A DNA stretch of 64,000 nucleotides from Wurfbainia villosa (GCA_025175895.1 CM046003.1:24945245-25009244), one strand, 5' to 3'. Positions 1 to 11,086 are shown, counted from the stretch's first letter. Notes: a model not told the origin generated them from the letters alone. Translations and numbers: made by a program.

Positions 1-1257
1 CTTGGTCTTTAATCCTTGAATGAGGATCCTGTTAGTTACCTCCACCTGCCCATTCGCTTGAGGATGGGCTACCGAAGTGAAAGTCTGCTGAATGTTGAGA
101 CTTTGGCACCATTCTTGGATCTTTTTTCCTTGGAACTGTCGTCCATTGTCACTGACTATTTTCCGAGGGATACCATACCGACAAATGATATTTCTCCATA
201 AGAACTGTATTACGACATTCTCAGTAATTTTGGCTAAGGGCTCTGCCTCCACCCATTTGGAAAAATAATCCACAGCTACCAATAAAAACTTCCTCTGTAA
301 AGGTGCCGCTGGCATCGGGCCTACTATATCTATTCCCCATTAATCGAAAAGACAAGAAGAGATTACGACTTTCATTAACTCAGCTGGCCGTTCGGAACGG
401 TTGCTATGCTTCTGACAAGCGATGCATGTTTGCACTATATGAGCAGCATCTTGCTGAAGAGTAGGCCAAAAGTATCCTGCCAATAAGGCCTTTCTTGCTA
501 AAGCTCTCCCTCCTAAATGATTGCTACAGCATCCTTCATGGATCTCCCGGAGTACCCATTCCGCATCCTCCTTTCCCAGGCATTTTAACAAAGGTCGCCC
601 GAAAGAGGTCTTGTATAGGTCTTCATTTAAGAGGATGAACCGTTTGGCTCGGTTTATTAAAGTGGATGCCGCTATTCTCCCTTCAGGGATCTTTCCGTGC
701 CGTAAATAAGCTATGATGTCGGTCCTCCAATCAAGAGTTAGGCTTGATTCGGGTATGTCTCCCTCCACGCTGCATATTGCTAAGGAAGTATGAATTCTCG
801 TATGGATCACTTCCGAGGATTTTATTCCTCCCATAGCGCTAGCCATCCGAGCCAATTCATCTGCCTTCCCGTTGTGCTCCCGCGGGATTTGCTTCAAGAG
901 GACCTGACGAAATTGAGCTTTTTCTTTCTCAAAAGTCTTCAAGTACTTATGCAGCCTTTCCTCCCGAACCACAAAAAAACCTTGAAGTTGTGATATTACC
1001 AACTGGGAATCCGAGTGGATCACAATGGAAGAAGCCCCCACCGCTTTAGCAGCCTGCAGTCCCGCCAGAATGGCTTCATATTCCGCTTCATTATTAGATG
1101 CCCGATATTCCAGGCGAACTGCTAATCGAGTTTCTTCACCCTCCGGGGAAATTAATAAAATACCAACGTCGCGGCCTGTAGATCCTGAAGAACCGTCTAC
1201 GAATATATTCCATGCCTCTGATCCCTCCTCCTTATTTGCCGAACCATCTTCGCGCAA
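1..1257 (-). pseudogene. pol: Tat second RNase H plus integrase (partial, interrupted)
   Basis: The N-terminal part contains an archaeal-like RNase H segment beginning WNIFVDGSSG, with later acidic residues in NNEAEYEA and IHSDSQ. It is followed by the integrase zinc-binding region, with H and H in the HEGCCSNH segment and the CIACQKH cysteine pair. A TAA stop at 340-342 falls just before the WGIDIVGP motif that carries the first catalytic Asp of the integrase core. The core then reads on to base 1 in the same frame and includes VSDNG with the second Asp. The last catalytic residue lies beyond the window. The domain order fits Tat elements. The stop means no full integrase can be made from this copy. 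Confidence 0.88.
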
Positions 1258-2358
1258 AGGTACCTCTGCGTAAAATCGAGTGCTTGGGTCTTGATAACCG
1301 TTCGAGGTTGGTAGTGAATATCATACTCGCTTAGTTCTACCACCAATTTGGCCAATCTTCCAGAGAAATTTGACTTAGTGACGACCTTACCCAATTTGCT
1401 ATGTGTTAGAACGGTGATGGGATGAGCCAAAAAGTACGGCCTTAATTTGCGGGCGGTTAGTACTAGGATATATGTCAACTTCTCTAGCTCCGTATAACGG
1501 AATTCCGCCCCCTTCAGGATATGGCTGGTATAATAAATAGGTTGCTAGTGAGAACCTTCTTGTTTCAATAATACCGAACTAACGACTCCCTCCGAGACGG
1601 CCAGATACATCCATAATGGTTCTCTAGGTATTGGTTTGGCTAGCAGGGGGAGTTCAGCCAAATATTTCTTCAACTCCTGGAAAGCCTGTTCACATTGATC
1701 ATCCCACTGAAATTTAGCAGCCTTGCGTAAAATCTTGAAAAAAGGCAGCCCCTTGTCCGCCGATCTAGCTATAAATCGGGATAAAGAAATAATCCTGTCC
1801 ACCAACTTTTGGGTCTCTCGCAGATTAGCAGGTGATTTCATGTTGCATAGGTCTTGCACTTTCTCAGGGTTGACTTGCAGCCCTTTCTTCATTACTATGT
1901 ACCCCAAGAACTTGCCACTCTTTACCCCGAACAGGCATTTGTTAGGGTTTAGCTTCATATTAAACCGCCTTAATGTAGCGAAGGTTTCATTTAAGTCCTT
2001 GACTAAATCCCGAGTGACCTTCGATTTGACCAAGATGTCATCCACGTAGACCTCCACATTCTTCCCTTTATGCTCTGCGAAGATTTTGTCCATAAGGCGC
2101 TGCTAAGTGGCTCCTGCGTTTTTTAGCCCGAACGACATTACCACATAAGCGTATAACCCCCCCCCCATCCCCCGCAGTCACAAAGCTAACCCTCTTTTGA
2201 TCTTCTTGGGCCAAAGGTATTTGATGATATCCTTGATATGCATCCATTAGGGACACCACTTTATATCCCACAGTAGAATCCACCAGTTGATCAATACGAG
2301 GCAAGGGGTAGCAGTCTTTAGGGCATGCTTTATTCAAATCACGGAAATCGATACACAT
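1197..2358 (-). pseudogene. pol: Tat reverse transcriptase and first RNase H (frameshifted)
   Basis: The reverse transcriptase starts in one frame with FRDLNKACPKD and SLMDAYQGYHQI. It breaks at a run of G on the coding strand (poly-C at about 2158-2166 on the plus strand) and resumes in another frame with the catalytic YVDDILVKS box and the thumb. The RT-linked RNase H follows in a third frame at 1197-1478, recognised by SGRLAKLVVELSEYDIHY. The order and motifs are those of Ty3/gypsy Pol, which copies element RNA into DNA in cytoplasmic particles. At least two frameshifts make it inactive. The long homopolymer at the first break is a likely slippage site or assembly error. Confidence 0.88.
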
Positions 2359-2388
2359 CCTCCATTGAAGGCAGGGACCAAGACTACA

Positions 2389-3304
2389 TTAGAAACCCAT
2401 TCGGGGAACTGGATTTCCTTTACATGACCCGCTTTTAATAGTTTGTCCACTTCTTCTGCTATGACTTTGTCCTTTTTCTGGTCCAAAATGTCTCCTCTTC
2501 AGTTGGACGGGTCGAGCTCCCTTAATGATATTGAGATGGTGTTCCGCCAATTGAGGATGGATCCCCGTGAGATCATGCACATCTTTTGCAAAGATGTCTT
2601 CATTCTCCTTCAGGCAAGCCACCAGCTCTTCTTTGACATCCAGCTGTTGTGCTATCCGTGTGGCCTTTCCGGGAGCGATTTCCACCAATTCTCCCTCCTC
2701 TATTTTATCAGCCTTGGGGGGAGATTCCTCCAGGACGCAGACATCAGTGATGATGACAGCTTTGCCTTTGAGGTCCTCAGTTCGGGCTTTCTTCTGATCG
2801 TCCCGAACCATTTGTACGTAGCAGCTTCTAGAGGCCTTCTGTTCTCCACGAACTTCTCCCACCGATTGACCTACTGGAAATTTTAGCTTCTGGTGGTACG
2901 GGGAAGCCACGGCCTGAAAAAGGGTGAGGAAAGGATGCCCAAGAATAGCGTTATAGGTGGACGGAGCGTCCACGATAAGGAAAGGAATTATAGGCTTTAC
3001 GCCTAGAGTTAAAGGCAATGAAATCTGCCCCGTCGGGTGGACCACGTGCCCTGCGAATCCGAAGAGGGGAGTGGCCACCTCTTCTAGTTGGGCGTTTCAC
3101 CGATCTGTCCAAGGCTTCCTAAGAGGATGTTGATGAACTTCCCGAGTCAACCAGTACCCGGGCCACTTCATAATTGGCCAGGGATATACGGATAACTAAG
3201 GCGTCCGTGTGGGGCAGCAGGACACCTTGCAGATCTTCTGGCCCGAACAAAACGGGCGGTGCCACTTGAATAGTATGATCGGTGACGATGGCCAAACTCT
3301 CCAT
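2389..3304 (-). pseudogene. pol: Tat aspartic protease and protease-RT linker (frameshifted)
   Basis: The frame ending at 3119 contains VLVDSGSSS, the D-S-G active-site motif of a retroelement aspartic protease. The rest continues in a second frame (2389-3078) with YNAILGHPFL, the typical C-terminal hydrophobic-Gly motif, and then the linker into the RT. The protease would release the mature proteins from the Gag-Pol precursor. The frame change just after the active site prevents a continuous product. The stretch 3305-3690 between protease and gag encodes gag-tail-like residues, including a degenerate zinc-finger segment, in changing frames. Confidence 0.8.
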
Positions 3305-3688
3305 GAGACGGCGGGCGTCGACTTTCGCTTAGAGTCCGTCAGAGTAGGTCCTCCAGCTATAACATGAATAACTCCCCGTGTGGGAATGTCATCTAGGTTG
3401 GATGAAGGGCCCTCACCTGATGGACCTCCTTGAGAGATAACCTCCTGGGATGACGTTTGGGGGAAAGTGACCCGGGGTTGTTGATTATACGGCCCTGGAC
3501 GGGTTACATTGGTGGGGGCTCGCCGCCACGGGCCTCTGCTCAAACCTTACTTGCGGATATGCAGTATGGAGGCGGTCCAATTCTTCTTGTAACTTGAAAC
3601 ATCGACCACTACTGTGGCCATATTCTGTATGATATTAGCAAAAGAACGGGGCTGGGGGGTTACGCGGGATCCCCCTGTGTCCCAAGGG

Positions 3689-4739
3689 TCATTGTAGCAG
3701 ACCCTGCTGGTCGTAAAATTCCATTTCCCGTTCTTTCCATGTCCTCACAGGAGGAAGCGCTTCAGCAGCCATGATTTGTAATGGCGGGGTGGGGCGAACA
3801 CCTTGCAGCATTGGACGAGGCCTCGGAACCTCCTTTCGAAAAGGTCTTATATACTCCCGCCGAGGGGGTGCTTGAGGAGCAGCGGGACGAACTCTTTCAG
3901 TTGGGACCGCTACGGCAGTCCGTTCGGCCCTCCGTACCTTTAATCCTTCTTCTTCGTGGATAAACGCCTGCACGGCTCGAGCTCTTCATAACTATCCGTA
4001 GGTTGTCTCAACAAGGAATCGAGAAGGGCCCTCCTTCACCCTCTTTGAATAAGCGTCTAAAAGATTCAGATCGGGTGGCGGGGATTCCCCTGGCTGCAGA
4101 AGTGAATCGATGAATATACCCCCTAAGGGATTCCGAAGGTCCCTGGGTGATATGCATTAACATAGAGGCGTCTTGTTTATACGCCTTGCAGCTGACAAAT
4201 TCTCGACTGAACATTCTCTGGAAGTCAGCGAAACAGGTGATAGACCCCGGGGGCAGAGTAGTAAACCACTTTTGCGCCGAGCCAGTCAGGGTGGTTCGGA
4301 AGACTCGGCACTTGAGAGCGTCAGTATAACAGTGAAGCGAGGCCGCTCCGTCGAATTGAGATATGTGCTCTTCAGGATCCGTCGAACCATCATACTTATT
4401 GACCTGAGGATTCCGGAAGTAGGATGGAGGGAGCTCAGTGAGAATGTCCATCGTGAAGAGACTGGGCTCGTATACTTCCGGAGGTCTGGTTGATTGACTT
4501 TCACCCTGTTCCTCTCTGTGCGTTTGGGTGAAGGACATAGTATTCTGAGGCGTTCTTTCCCCAAGTCCGCCTCCAAGCAATACTTCCCCATTGGCGGTTG
4601 TACGAGAGGGAGGAGGCATTCCTGGGGGTGGACCTCTGGAAGAAGGTTCCCCGGAGTGCGGATGCAGATATCCGGTCCTTCTCCTTTCCCTGGCGAGGGC
4701 TTCTGTAATAGTGTCATCCATCAGGGCCTTCAGCTGCAT
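3689..4739 (-). pseudogene. gag: Tat Gag (capsid domain and proline-rich tail, broken)
   Basis: The ATG at 4739 opens a frame of 243 aa to 4008. It contains the plant retrotransposon gag core, including YDGSTDPEEHISQF, AQKWFTTLPPGSI and FADFQRMFSREFVS. The basic, proline-rich tail appears in another frame at 3689-3973 (PPLQIMAAEALPP, WKEREMEFYDQQGLL). Gag would form the cytoplasmic particle that packages element RNA. The frame ends early in a Gly/Glu-rich stretch near 4008, so a frameshift separates core and tail. The start was chosen because it is the first ATG in frame after the primer-binding site. Confidence 0.85.
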
Positions 4740-4825
4740 GGTAGAAGGGTGATGGGGCGCTCCTCCACTGCAGAAGTATCAGGTTGTTGTATTTCTTCAG
4801 ATTGCATCTCGACGTCTCTAAATGT

Positions 4826-4843
4826 TCCCACTGACGGGCGCCA
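4826..4843 (-). promoter_or_regulatory. Tat primer-binding site
   Basis: On the minus strand TGGCGCCCGTCAGTGGGA follows the LTR end after a 5-base gap. This TGGCGCC-type primer site is usual in plant Tat and Athila elements and fixes the element's direction. Confidence 0.8.
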
Positions 4844-4848
4844 ACCGA

Positions 4849-6021
4849 TGCGGGTATGGGAAAAATCTGGTTGCTCCGCTAATGCAAGAAATCTTGAGGG
4901 AGGTCTCGAGAGGATTCTCCGTAATCGAGAGAATAAGAGGATGAAGTAGATGAAACGCAAGAAACTGATGCCAGCAATCGAGATTCAGACACAAGATGTA
5001 ATGTGGTTCGGAATGAGGATTCCTACTCCACGGAGGTGAGTTTTCTCACCAGATGCGGTGCCTAAGCACTTTCACTATGAAGGTCCTCCTTTATAGAAAG
5101 CAAGTTTCCGCAGGTGGAGGAGAAAGACCTCTTATAATGATATTACAAGACGAGGAAAATACAAGAGATGTAGCAATGGACGATCTCCGTCCTTCTTCTC
5201 CGGCGAGATGGTTGTTCCCTTTTTTCCTTCTCCTCTTGCCTCTTCTTCTCTCTTGCTGCGTCGGAATGATTGCGGATCCTCTTTTCTCCTTCCCTCCCTT
5301 TTATCTTCCCTTTTCTTTCATCGTAACGTCGCAGGCTATCTTCATCATACACGTGACCACCACCTCTACCTGGAGAATAATTCTGTTACAGATATGAGGA
5401 GTGAAGACTCCTTGGAATATTGCGTGAGACCTCCCAAGTCGTTGCCTAACACCTCCTCCTCTACTTTTCGGGTAACTAGGTTAGACTATCTCCCTCAACC
5501 ATCCGCTTTGAGTGAAGCTAGCTTAGGTCTATATAGCCCACGGGCACCCTAACCCTAGGGTTCCTTATCAACCCGAACCAATTCCTCTTTTTCCCGTGCC
5601 AAACTTCCTTCGTATCGATCAGGTTAAGCCAACCCTTTATCCATCCCATCGGATTCTGGAATTATCTATCTGAACCAATTCTTGTTCCACTCTTAGCGAA
5701 GTGCCTTCCGTCTCTTCTTTATCGTATCAATTGCTTCTGCTAACTCTCCCGTGCCAATTGCTTTAGATATTCTCCCGTACCAATGACTTCTGATATTCGC
5801 GTCCGAACCAATAGCTTCTGATATTTGCACCCGAACCAATAGCTTCTGATATTCGCCCGTGCCAATGGCTTCTGACATTCGCCCGTGCCAATGGCTTCTG
5901 ACATTCGCCCGTGCCAATGTTCCTTTTCTTCCTTAGCGGGGTCGTGTATCTCGGATCGGATCTAGGGTCACCTGCTAACCCCTCTATCGGGGATTAAGTA
6001 GAGAAGGTACCAGTAGTATCA
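4849..6021 (-). repeat. Tat element 5' LTR
   Basis: Read on the minus strand the LTR starts TGATACTACT at 6021 and ends CCCGCA at 4849, next to the primer-binding site. It is 1173 bp long. The outer limit is inferred from the TG..CA ends and from the SINE target duplication that begins at its last base. The other LTR is not in the window, so the limits rest on signals from one side only. Confidence 0.7.
5725..5920. repeat. Tandem repeat of about 29 bp in the Tat LTR
   Basis: About seven imperfect copies of a unit resembling CCAATGGCTTCTGA followed by a CCCGTG-rich half occur in a row. Their place at the outer (U3) side of the LTR suits enhancer-like repeats, but no function is shown. Confidence 0.85.
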
Positions 6022-6272
6022 CTTAGGCTTCCAGTCCCCACGGGGGATGGCGCGGTGGTAAGGTAGTGTGGTTGTTTTGGATACGGAGTGAGGTCGATTC
6101 CGGAGGATGTCTAAAATCTCCCCTGGGCTCAGATGACCCCCCCACTGCCTTGCCACCATGTCAAGGGACATAGTCCCCCCGCGATTTACCTCCCTCTCGC
6201 CGCAGCTCTGGGACGGATGGCAGGAGGCTGCTAGTTGGACAGATTCCCAACTTTACCTTACTTAGGCTTCCA
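6021..6272 (+). mobile_element. tRNA-derived SINE (SINE-1) with 13-bp target duplication
   Basis: The body is 6034-6259. It is flanked by the direct repeat ACTTAGGCTTCCA at 6021-6033 and 6260-6272. An A-box-like TGGCGCGGTGGTAAGG and a B-box-like GGTCGATTCC lie near the left end and suggest an RNA polymerase III promoter from a tRNA. The 3' part contains ATTTACCTCCCT and GGCTGCTAG, which also occur in the second SINE at 50130-50339. It would depend on a LINE for movement. Confidence 0.88.
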
Positions 6273-6854
6273 TTTCAAATATCCATTTTTTTAATTTATC
6301 TGGACTTTCACTTTTTAAATATTTGATCTTTAACTTGCTCGAATACTGTGCCTTCAAAAAATCTCAAGCAAAAATTAATAATTATAATATCATTCTAGTT
6401 TAGACTTTCGATGAGCATCAAAATCACATGCTTAATCTTTTTCTTTTAAACTTAACGTTTGACAATTTATTGAAGTCTCGTAAACGTGCTGCATTATTTG
6501 GCAAAATTGTTTCTTAAATTAGAGCAAGTAGCTTAGGATCCAGAACGGGCACTGTACTCACGTGAAGGCACTGAGTTTGAAGGTTCAAATTTCGAAATCC
6601 ATAATTCTGATCACGCACACATCTCCTTCTCCATCTGAAAGACGACGAATTTATTTGAGGAGCGCGTGACTCTCGTTAACATAATGCTGCCAACTGCCAA
6701 GACAAAGCAAAATTGATGAACAGCAGAAACTAAAGCAGCCATGAGGAGGCTTGATCACACCTATAGCAAGGTCTGTTACTAAGAAGAGTGAGTGCCTTGC
6801 ATTATTCCTCTCCAGATTTCCACAATCTTCTTTGCGAAGCTGTGAATCCAGTCC
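6273..6854. other. Non-coding stretch upstream of the host-gene candidate
   Basis: This AT-rich stretch shows no element motifs. It must contain the promoter and 5' UTR of the gene that follows, but no clear TATA box could be chosen. Confidence 0.5.
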
Positions 6855-7368
6855 ATGGACAAAATTGACCACAGGGACATGTTGGGCACAGCAGGCGAAC
6901 AGAGGCTCAACACCATAGAATGCTTGAGGGGAAGGCTTCTTGCAGAAAGAGTGGCCTCCAAGGCTGCCAAGGAAGAAGTGGACAACCTGGAAAAGAGAGT
7001 ATGCTCCTCTTCCCACAACTTAGACCGTATGACGCTTAGCTGATCACTTCTGTGTGGGTTTCGTTTGTGGTTAGCAGTTAGGTGAGCTGGAGAAGAAACT
7101 GGGGGAAGAGGCCAAGTGCCGGTCGAGAGCTGAGAGAAGGCTCAAACTGGCTCTGAAGAGGTTGGAATCCTTGAACATTTTGGATGAGGGGAATCAGTTG
7201 GTCACCCAAAGTAGCTCCACTAGCTCATCCTCTTCCCGGAGCTCCGATACAGAGACATCATTAGTGCGAAAATCCGGTTGGATCACTCGTTGGAGTTCAG
7301 CTAGCGTTGGAGAAGTTCGAAAGGAAGCTACCGATGCTCATCGACCGTATGCTGTTGCTGTGAGGTAA
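6855..7368 (+). CDS. Small coiled-coil plant protein, two exons
   Basis: Exon 1 (6855-6998, 48 codons) starts at an ATG. Exon 2 (7078-7368) ends at TAA. The intron 6999-7077 is 79 bp, begins GTATG and ends TTAGCAG, and keeps the frame. The joined product is 144 aa. Exon 1 ends in NLEKR and exon 2 begins LGELEKKLGEEAKCR, so splicing rebuilds one continuous charged helix, a likely coiled coil. A serine-rich stretch (SSSTSSSSSRSS) follows, then a less ordered C-terminus. It resembles small plant-specific hypothetical proteins with a RLRGRLLAER-type helix. I do not know its function. It is the only segment here with the look of a functional low-copy host gene; an upstream exon cannot be excluded. 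Confidence 0.68.
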
Positions 7369-7654
7369 AAAAAAGGTGGAATTCACCTGATTTTTTTTTA
7401 TAAATTATTATTATTATCGAGGTTGTTCATCTGTTTTTTGCTAATAATTTCTGATCAGCTCTTTGATTTGAAATGATTTCACCAAATATTCTCAGTTATC
7501 ACTAACCGGATGTTCATATGCAACAAACTGCAGTACATCACTTTTCTCAAGACTATAAAAGAGGAAGGAACCTCATGGAAAAAGTCCAAAATGGGGAAAA
7601 CCAAATGAGCATATAGAACAAGGGTGCATACGATTTATAGAAAATTAAAACAAT
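7369..7654. other. 3' flank of the coiled-coil gene
   Basis: AT-rich sequence that should include the 3' UTR and polyadenylation signals. No gene or element is visible. Confidence 0.45.
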
Positions 7655-7950
7655 GCCTTTTCTATCAATATTATTAAAAGGGTACCCTCTTTCAAAATTT
7701 ATTAACAGGGTACCCCACCCTTTATTTTATAACCAGAATACCCTTTAATTGGTTCTTGTACAGTCTAACCGTAGTGATATGTACCAGCGACTTGATAACC
7801 CAACTTCTAGTCTAAACTAAGATGACGCCGCTTTATATAAAGCAACACCAATGTGGAGTGCAGAGGGATATTTTAGATATCAAATTATGGGTGGAGTGTT
7901 GTTTTGGCAAATTTTTAAAGAGGGGCGTCCTTTTGATGATATGAATGAAA
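7655..7950. mobile_element. Candidate MITE with about 40-bp terminal inverted repeats
   Basis: The left end (7661-7705, with AAAAGGGTACCCTCTTTCAAAA) matches the reverse complement of the right end (7897-7946, with AAATTTTTAAAGAGGGGCG) over about 40 bases with mismatches. The unit is about 290 bp and non-coding. No sure target duplication was seen, so family assignment is not possible. Confidence 0.4.
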
Positions 7951-8189
7951 AAAAGGATTTTTTTTTTTAAATTTTATTTTCTGCCTATGGTTTTTGACTT
8001 GCAACATTGTTCTATTGGGCTTCGTAGTCAAGTTACTAAATAAGATATGCTAAAACCACAAAGTAATAAATGGTACCCTTTCCTATATTTTTCCTATATT
8101 GATCGCTTAAAAGTTTTCTTAACTGATGGTGTTTACTTCTTTGGCCTGTCAAAATCTCCCTCCTCCTTGGAAATCTCTTCCGATATCCT

Positions 8190-9240
8190 AAAGCTCTCCA
8201 CGGGATCTGTCACCAAAGAGTGTTAGGGATGAAACAAGGAATGGATCTAGGTCTGTCACTCTGTGAGAAAGAGTGTTAGAGATGGATCGACTTCCTGACA
8301 CGACCACTCCGATGCTCAAGTCAGTAATGGTAATATGAAAAAAAAAAAATGGCAATGTAGAAAGAATGAAGAAGAAGTAAGAAAAAAAATCTTTGAGGTA
8401 CCAAATAGCGAAGAAACAACTATCTTATGCTCCCTTCTGTCTCTGCCCCTTTTATAGATGCTTCATCTGCTACCTCCTTGAAGTCAATTTACTCTAGTAC
8501 CCTCACCTAGCTGTCAAGTGTAATTGCTTTTCCCGCCTATATTCAAAATATCTCTTTCGAATGCTTCCTGTGTCTCATATTTCCTTACCAAATGTTAATT
8601 AAATAAAATATATAAATAAATGACAGTATCTTATATTAACCATATTTATCCTCTTCAAACTCTTCCTGCTATCTCCAATATTTTAGAATACCCATTCCTC
8701 TTTATTTCACCATGTACAGAAAGAACCTCCGAAATCCACATATGGCTCGGGAAATAAACATACTGCTCGGGAATTATATATACTGTTCAAGAAAAACATA
8801 GACTGCTCGGAATAAACATAAACTGCTATGTCAACACTGCACTTCTCTTCTAAACAACCCTGTACTACTCACCTCCACTGGGCTTGGGAATCACATATAC
8901 TGCTCAGGAAATGCTCCTACTGCTCGGCCAACATTATACTTCACTTTTGAATACCACTGCACTACCCACATCTACTGGGCTCAACAATCACATACACTGC
9001 TCGGGAAAAATATAAATTGCTCGGGAAGTGCTCATACTGCTCTGCCAACATTATACTTCACTTCTGAACACTATTGCACTACCTACTTCTACTGAGCTCG
9101 ACAATCATATACACTGTTCGGGAAAAACATAAATCACTCGGGAAGTGCTCATACTGCTCAGCAAACACATAGACTGTCCTGGAAAAGCATAAACTAATCA
9201 GAAAAAACCCCGACCCCATCATTAACGATAACAGATTTTG
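8190..9240. repeat. Degenerate LTR-like sequence with a CTGCTCGGGAA repeat
   Basis: The segment 8280-8420 has CACTCCGATGCTCAAGTCAG followed by A-rich sequence. A similar arrangement recurs at 43390-43500, as expected of old LTR copies. From 8740 to 9200 a short motif like TACTGCTCGGGAAAAACATA recurs many times with variation. No coding sequence is seen. 9241-9794 next to it is AT-rich and unrecognised. Confidence 0.45.
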
Positions 9241-9368
9241 AGATAAATGATAACCCCATCAAATAATAACATATCTAACTTAGTTTCCTTCGTATTGGCA
9301 CAGCTAGAAAGTGTGAAATGTAATAAAACATTATCTGGAGATTTCTTTACTATTGTAGGAAAATTATT

Positions 9369-9424
9369 GCTGATGAAGTCATCAAAATTTATTGCTGATG
9401 AGTCAAAATGATGACTTCATCAGC
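9369..9424. repeat. Perfect 16-bp inverted repeat (hairpin)
   Basis: GCTGATGAAGTCATCA at 9369-9384 is exactly complementary to 9409-9424 across a 24-nt loop. The loop repeats part of the arm (GCTGATGAGTC). It may be a small fold-back remnant or a small-RNA precursor; nothing else supports a gene. Confidence 0.7.
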
Positions 9425-9794
9425 TTGTTGTAATCATCGATCTCCGAAATGTATACTTGTTCTTTTAAAGGTTTCTCCCTTAACAATGGTGTGCAATTCA
9501 GTTTAATAATTTTTCTCTAGGATCCATTTAATTTTCACCTCATCTAACAGAGTTTATATTATGTTCAAACGAACTTCTCTCGTAGCTTTGGCTTAGTTGA
9601 ATACGATAACTTTACATCACAAACATTGATATAAAACCCAGCTAATATAGCTTGGCTATCATAAAATAAGCATTCCATAGGCAAAGGCTTGAGCCAGACT
9701 AGAATATTGAATTATAAACCTTTAAGCCATACCTCTTCTTCCCTTTGATTAACAATGACAAACTTTGATATCGTAATTGAATTCAAAATACATG

Positions 9795-10137
9795 TTTTCT
9801 TCTTGTAACCCTGTGAAATAATTCCTCCATCAAGCGTGAAAATTCATTCACCCACTAGTAGATGGATGATCATCAAGATTGGTTATCAAACCTGCATAGA
9901 AGTGTCCTCTCGTACCTATAGAAACCTGCTATAATATAATATGTCATGGTCCATTGTCTCTTTTAGGTATGCCATAATCCTTTTAGTAGCATTACAATAT
10001 ACATGTATGAGACTGTTAGTATATTGTCTAAGGTTTCATACTACAAATGTGATGTTGAGTCTAGTACAGTCATGACATAAATCAATAAACCAATCACTAT
10101 TGCATACTCAACTTGAGATACTACCTTTCATCATTAG
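9795..10137 (-). pseudogene. pol: Ty1/copia RNase H remnant
   Basis: Minus-strand translation gives pieces typical of the end of copia Pol in changing frames: YAIVIGLLIYVM, then NATKRIMAYLKETMDHDILYY, DLDDHPSTSG and LDGGIISQGYKKKT. Stops and shifts show a long-dead copy. Element X interrupts it at 10138, so it is the oldest recognised layer of this region. Its upstream part should lie right of 37752 but was not recognised there. Confidence 0.72.
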
Positions 10138-10718
10138 TGATGTGAACCCGATGAGAAGAAAGTCTCAAAAACCCCCCCAACAAATTAAAAAAAGAAACAC
10201 GGAAAGTCTAAATCGATAAGATGGATGGAAAGAACCTCAACCTAATACTTGGAAAAGCACAAACCTTGGTATAGAAGATGGAAAATGCCACAATCTTAGG
10301 ATTGATATTGATAAGTCTTTAAACGCCACAAGGAATTTCCTTGATAAGTTCTAGTTCAATAAAGAACTAACAAGTGAGAACCTCAACATGCTATATATTG
10401 AAACAAAACTCAAAATTATATATGTGACTATCACCTCTTTTATTTATAGTCATAGACTTCGTTCCAGTTACGTATTGCTCCAACACGGCGGCAATTCTCG
10501 AAAATCGGCGCGATTCGAGAAAATCGGCGTACTAAGTCACCATTACACCTCAAATAAAGGTCAAAATTGAGCATAAATATGAGGATTATTTCTATTATAT
10601 AAAAATGAGACTTAAGTGGCTAATTAAGCCTATCTAAGGCTTGAATTAGGTTGACTGAGTCGCATGATTAGTTATTTGTCGAATTGGCTTTAATTAAAAC
10701 TTTGTCCTTAGCATCTTC
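10138..10718 (-). repeat. Element X 3' LTR, outer part
   Basis: It starts TGATGTGAACCCG and aligns with the complete X LTR at 27628-28388 with substitutions and indels. Copia-1 inserted after 10718, duplicating TCTTC (10714-10718 and 18945-18949). The LTR resumes at 18950. Confidence 0.85.
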
Positions 10719-11073
10719 TATAAGTTGTGAGAGCAGTTCCACAAACTGCGATGGCAGTTCGTGGAACCGTCATCACGCACGCACGGCGTAAGCCGTGCGT
10801 GCATGGTCTCCTCCCTTTAAAAGGGAGGCGCGTCCAAAGCTTCAAGAGGAGAGGCTAAGAAGCTGTCGGAGAGAAGAACATCTAAGCATCATTGGATTTG
10901 GTTTGTGGAAATCTGAGGAACTTTCCGTTGTGATCGTTCCTCCGACGCGAGTAGAAGATCCAAAACCGATTCAACTCTTTTGGGGTAAATCTTTAAGAAC
11001 ATGTATGTGAATGAATTCGATTTCATTTCGTAAATTACCTTGATTAGAACAGATTCAAGAACAGAATATAACA
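10719..11073 (+). repeat. Copia-1 5' LTR
   Basis: The LTR begins TATAAGTT, where the 3' copy has TGTAAGTT, so one base has changed at the terminal TG. It ends ATATAACA. It contains three hairpins in a row at 10736-10828, the last spanning a TTTAAAA core that may act as the TATA region. Confidence 0.93.
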
Positions 11074-11074
11074 A

Positions 11075-11086
11075 TGGTATCAGAGC
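11075..11086 (+). promoter_or_regulatory. Copia-1 primer-binding site
   Basis: TGGTATCAGAGC, complementary to the 3' end of initiator Met-tRNA, starts one base after the LTR. Confidence 0.95.

Larger units (their letters stand above)
1..6021 (-). mobile_element. Ty3/gypsy retrotransposon, Tat-type, 5' part only
   Basis: Read on the minus strand the order is 5' LTR, primer-binding site, gag, protease, reverse transcriptase, RNase H, a second RNase H and integrase, running off the window at base 1. The second RNase H between the RT-linked RNase H and the integrase is the mark of the plant Tat lineage. The frames are broken in several places, so this copy is decayed. The 3' LTR lies outside the window, so the target duplication cannot be checked. 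The 5-bp candidate next to the LTR is CTTAG. Confidence 0.93.

Noticed and set aside
2443..2886. 147-aa plus-strand ORF over the Tat protease region
   Set aside because: Antisense shadow; the minus strand carries the known motifs.
6034..6110. tRNA gene
   Set aside because: A- and B-box-like words are present but no cloverleaf or CCA-side stem is seen; it is the head of a SINE.
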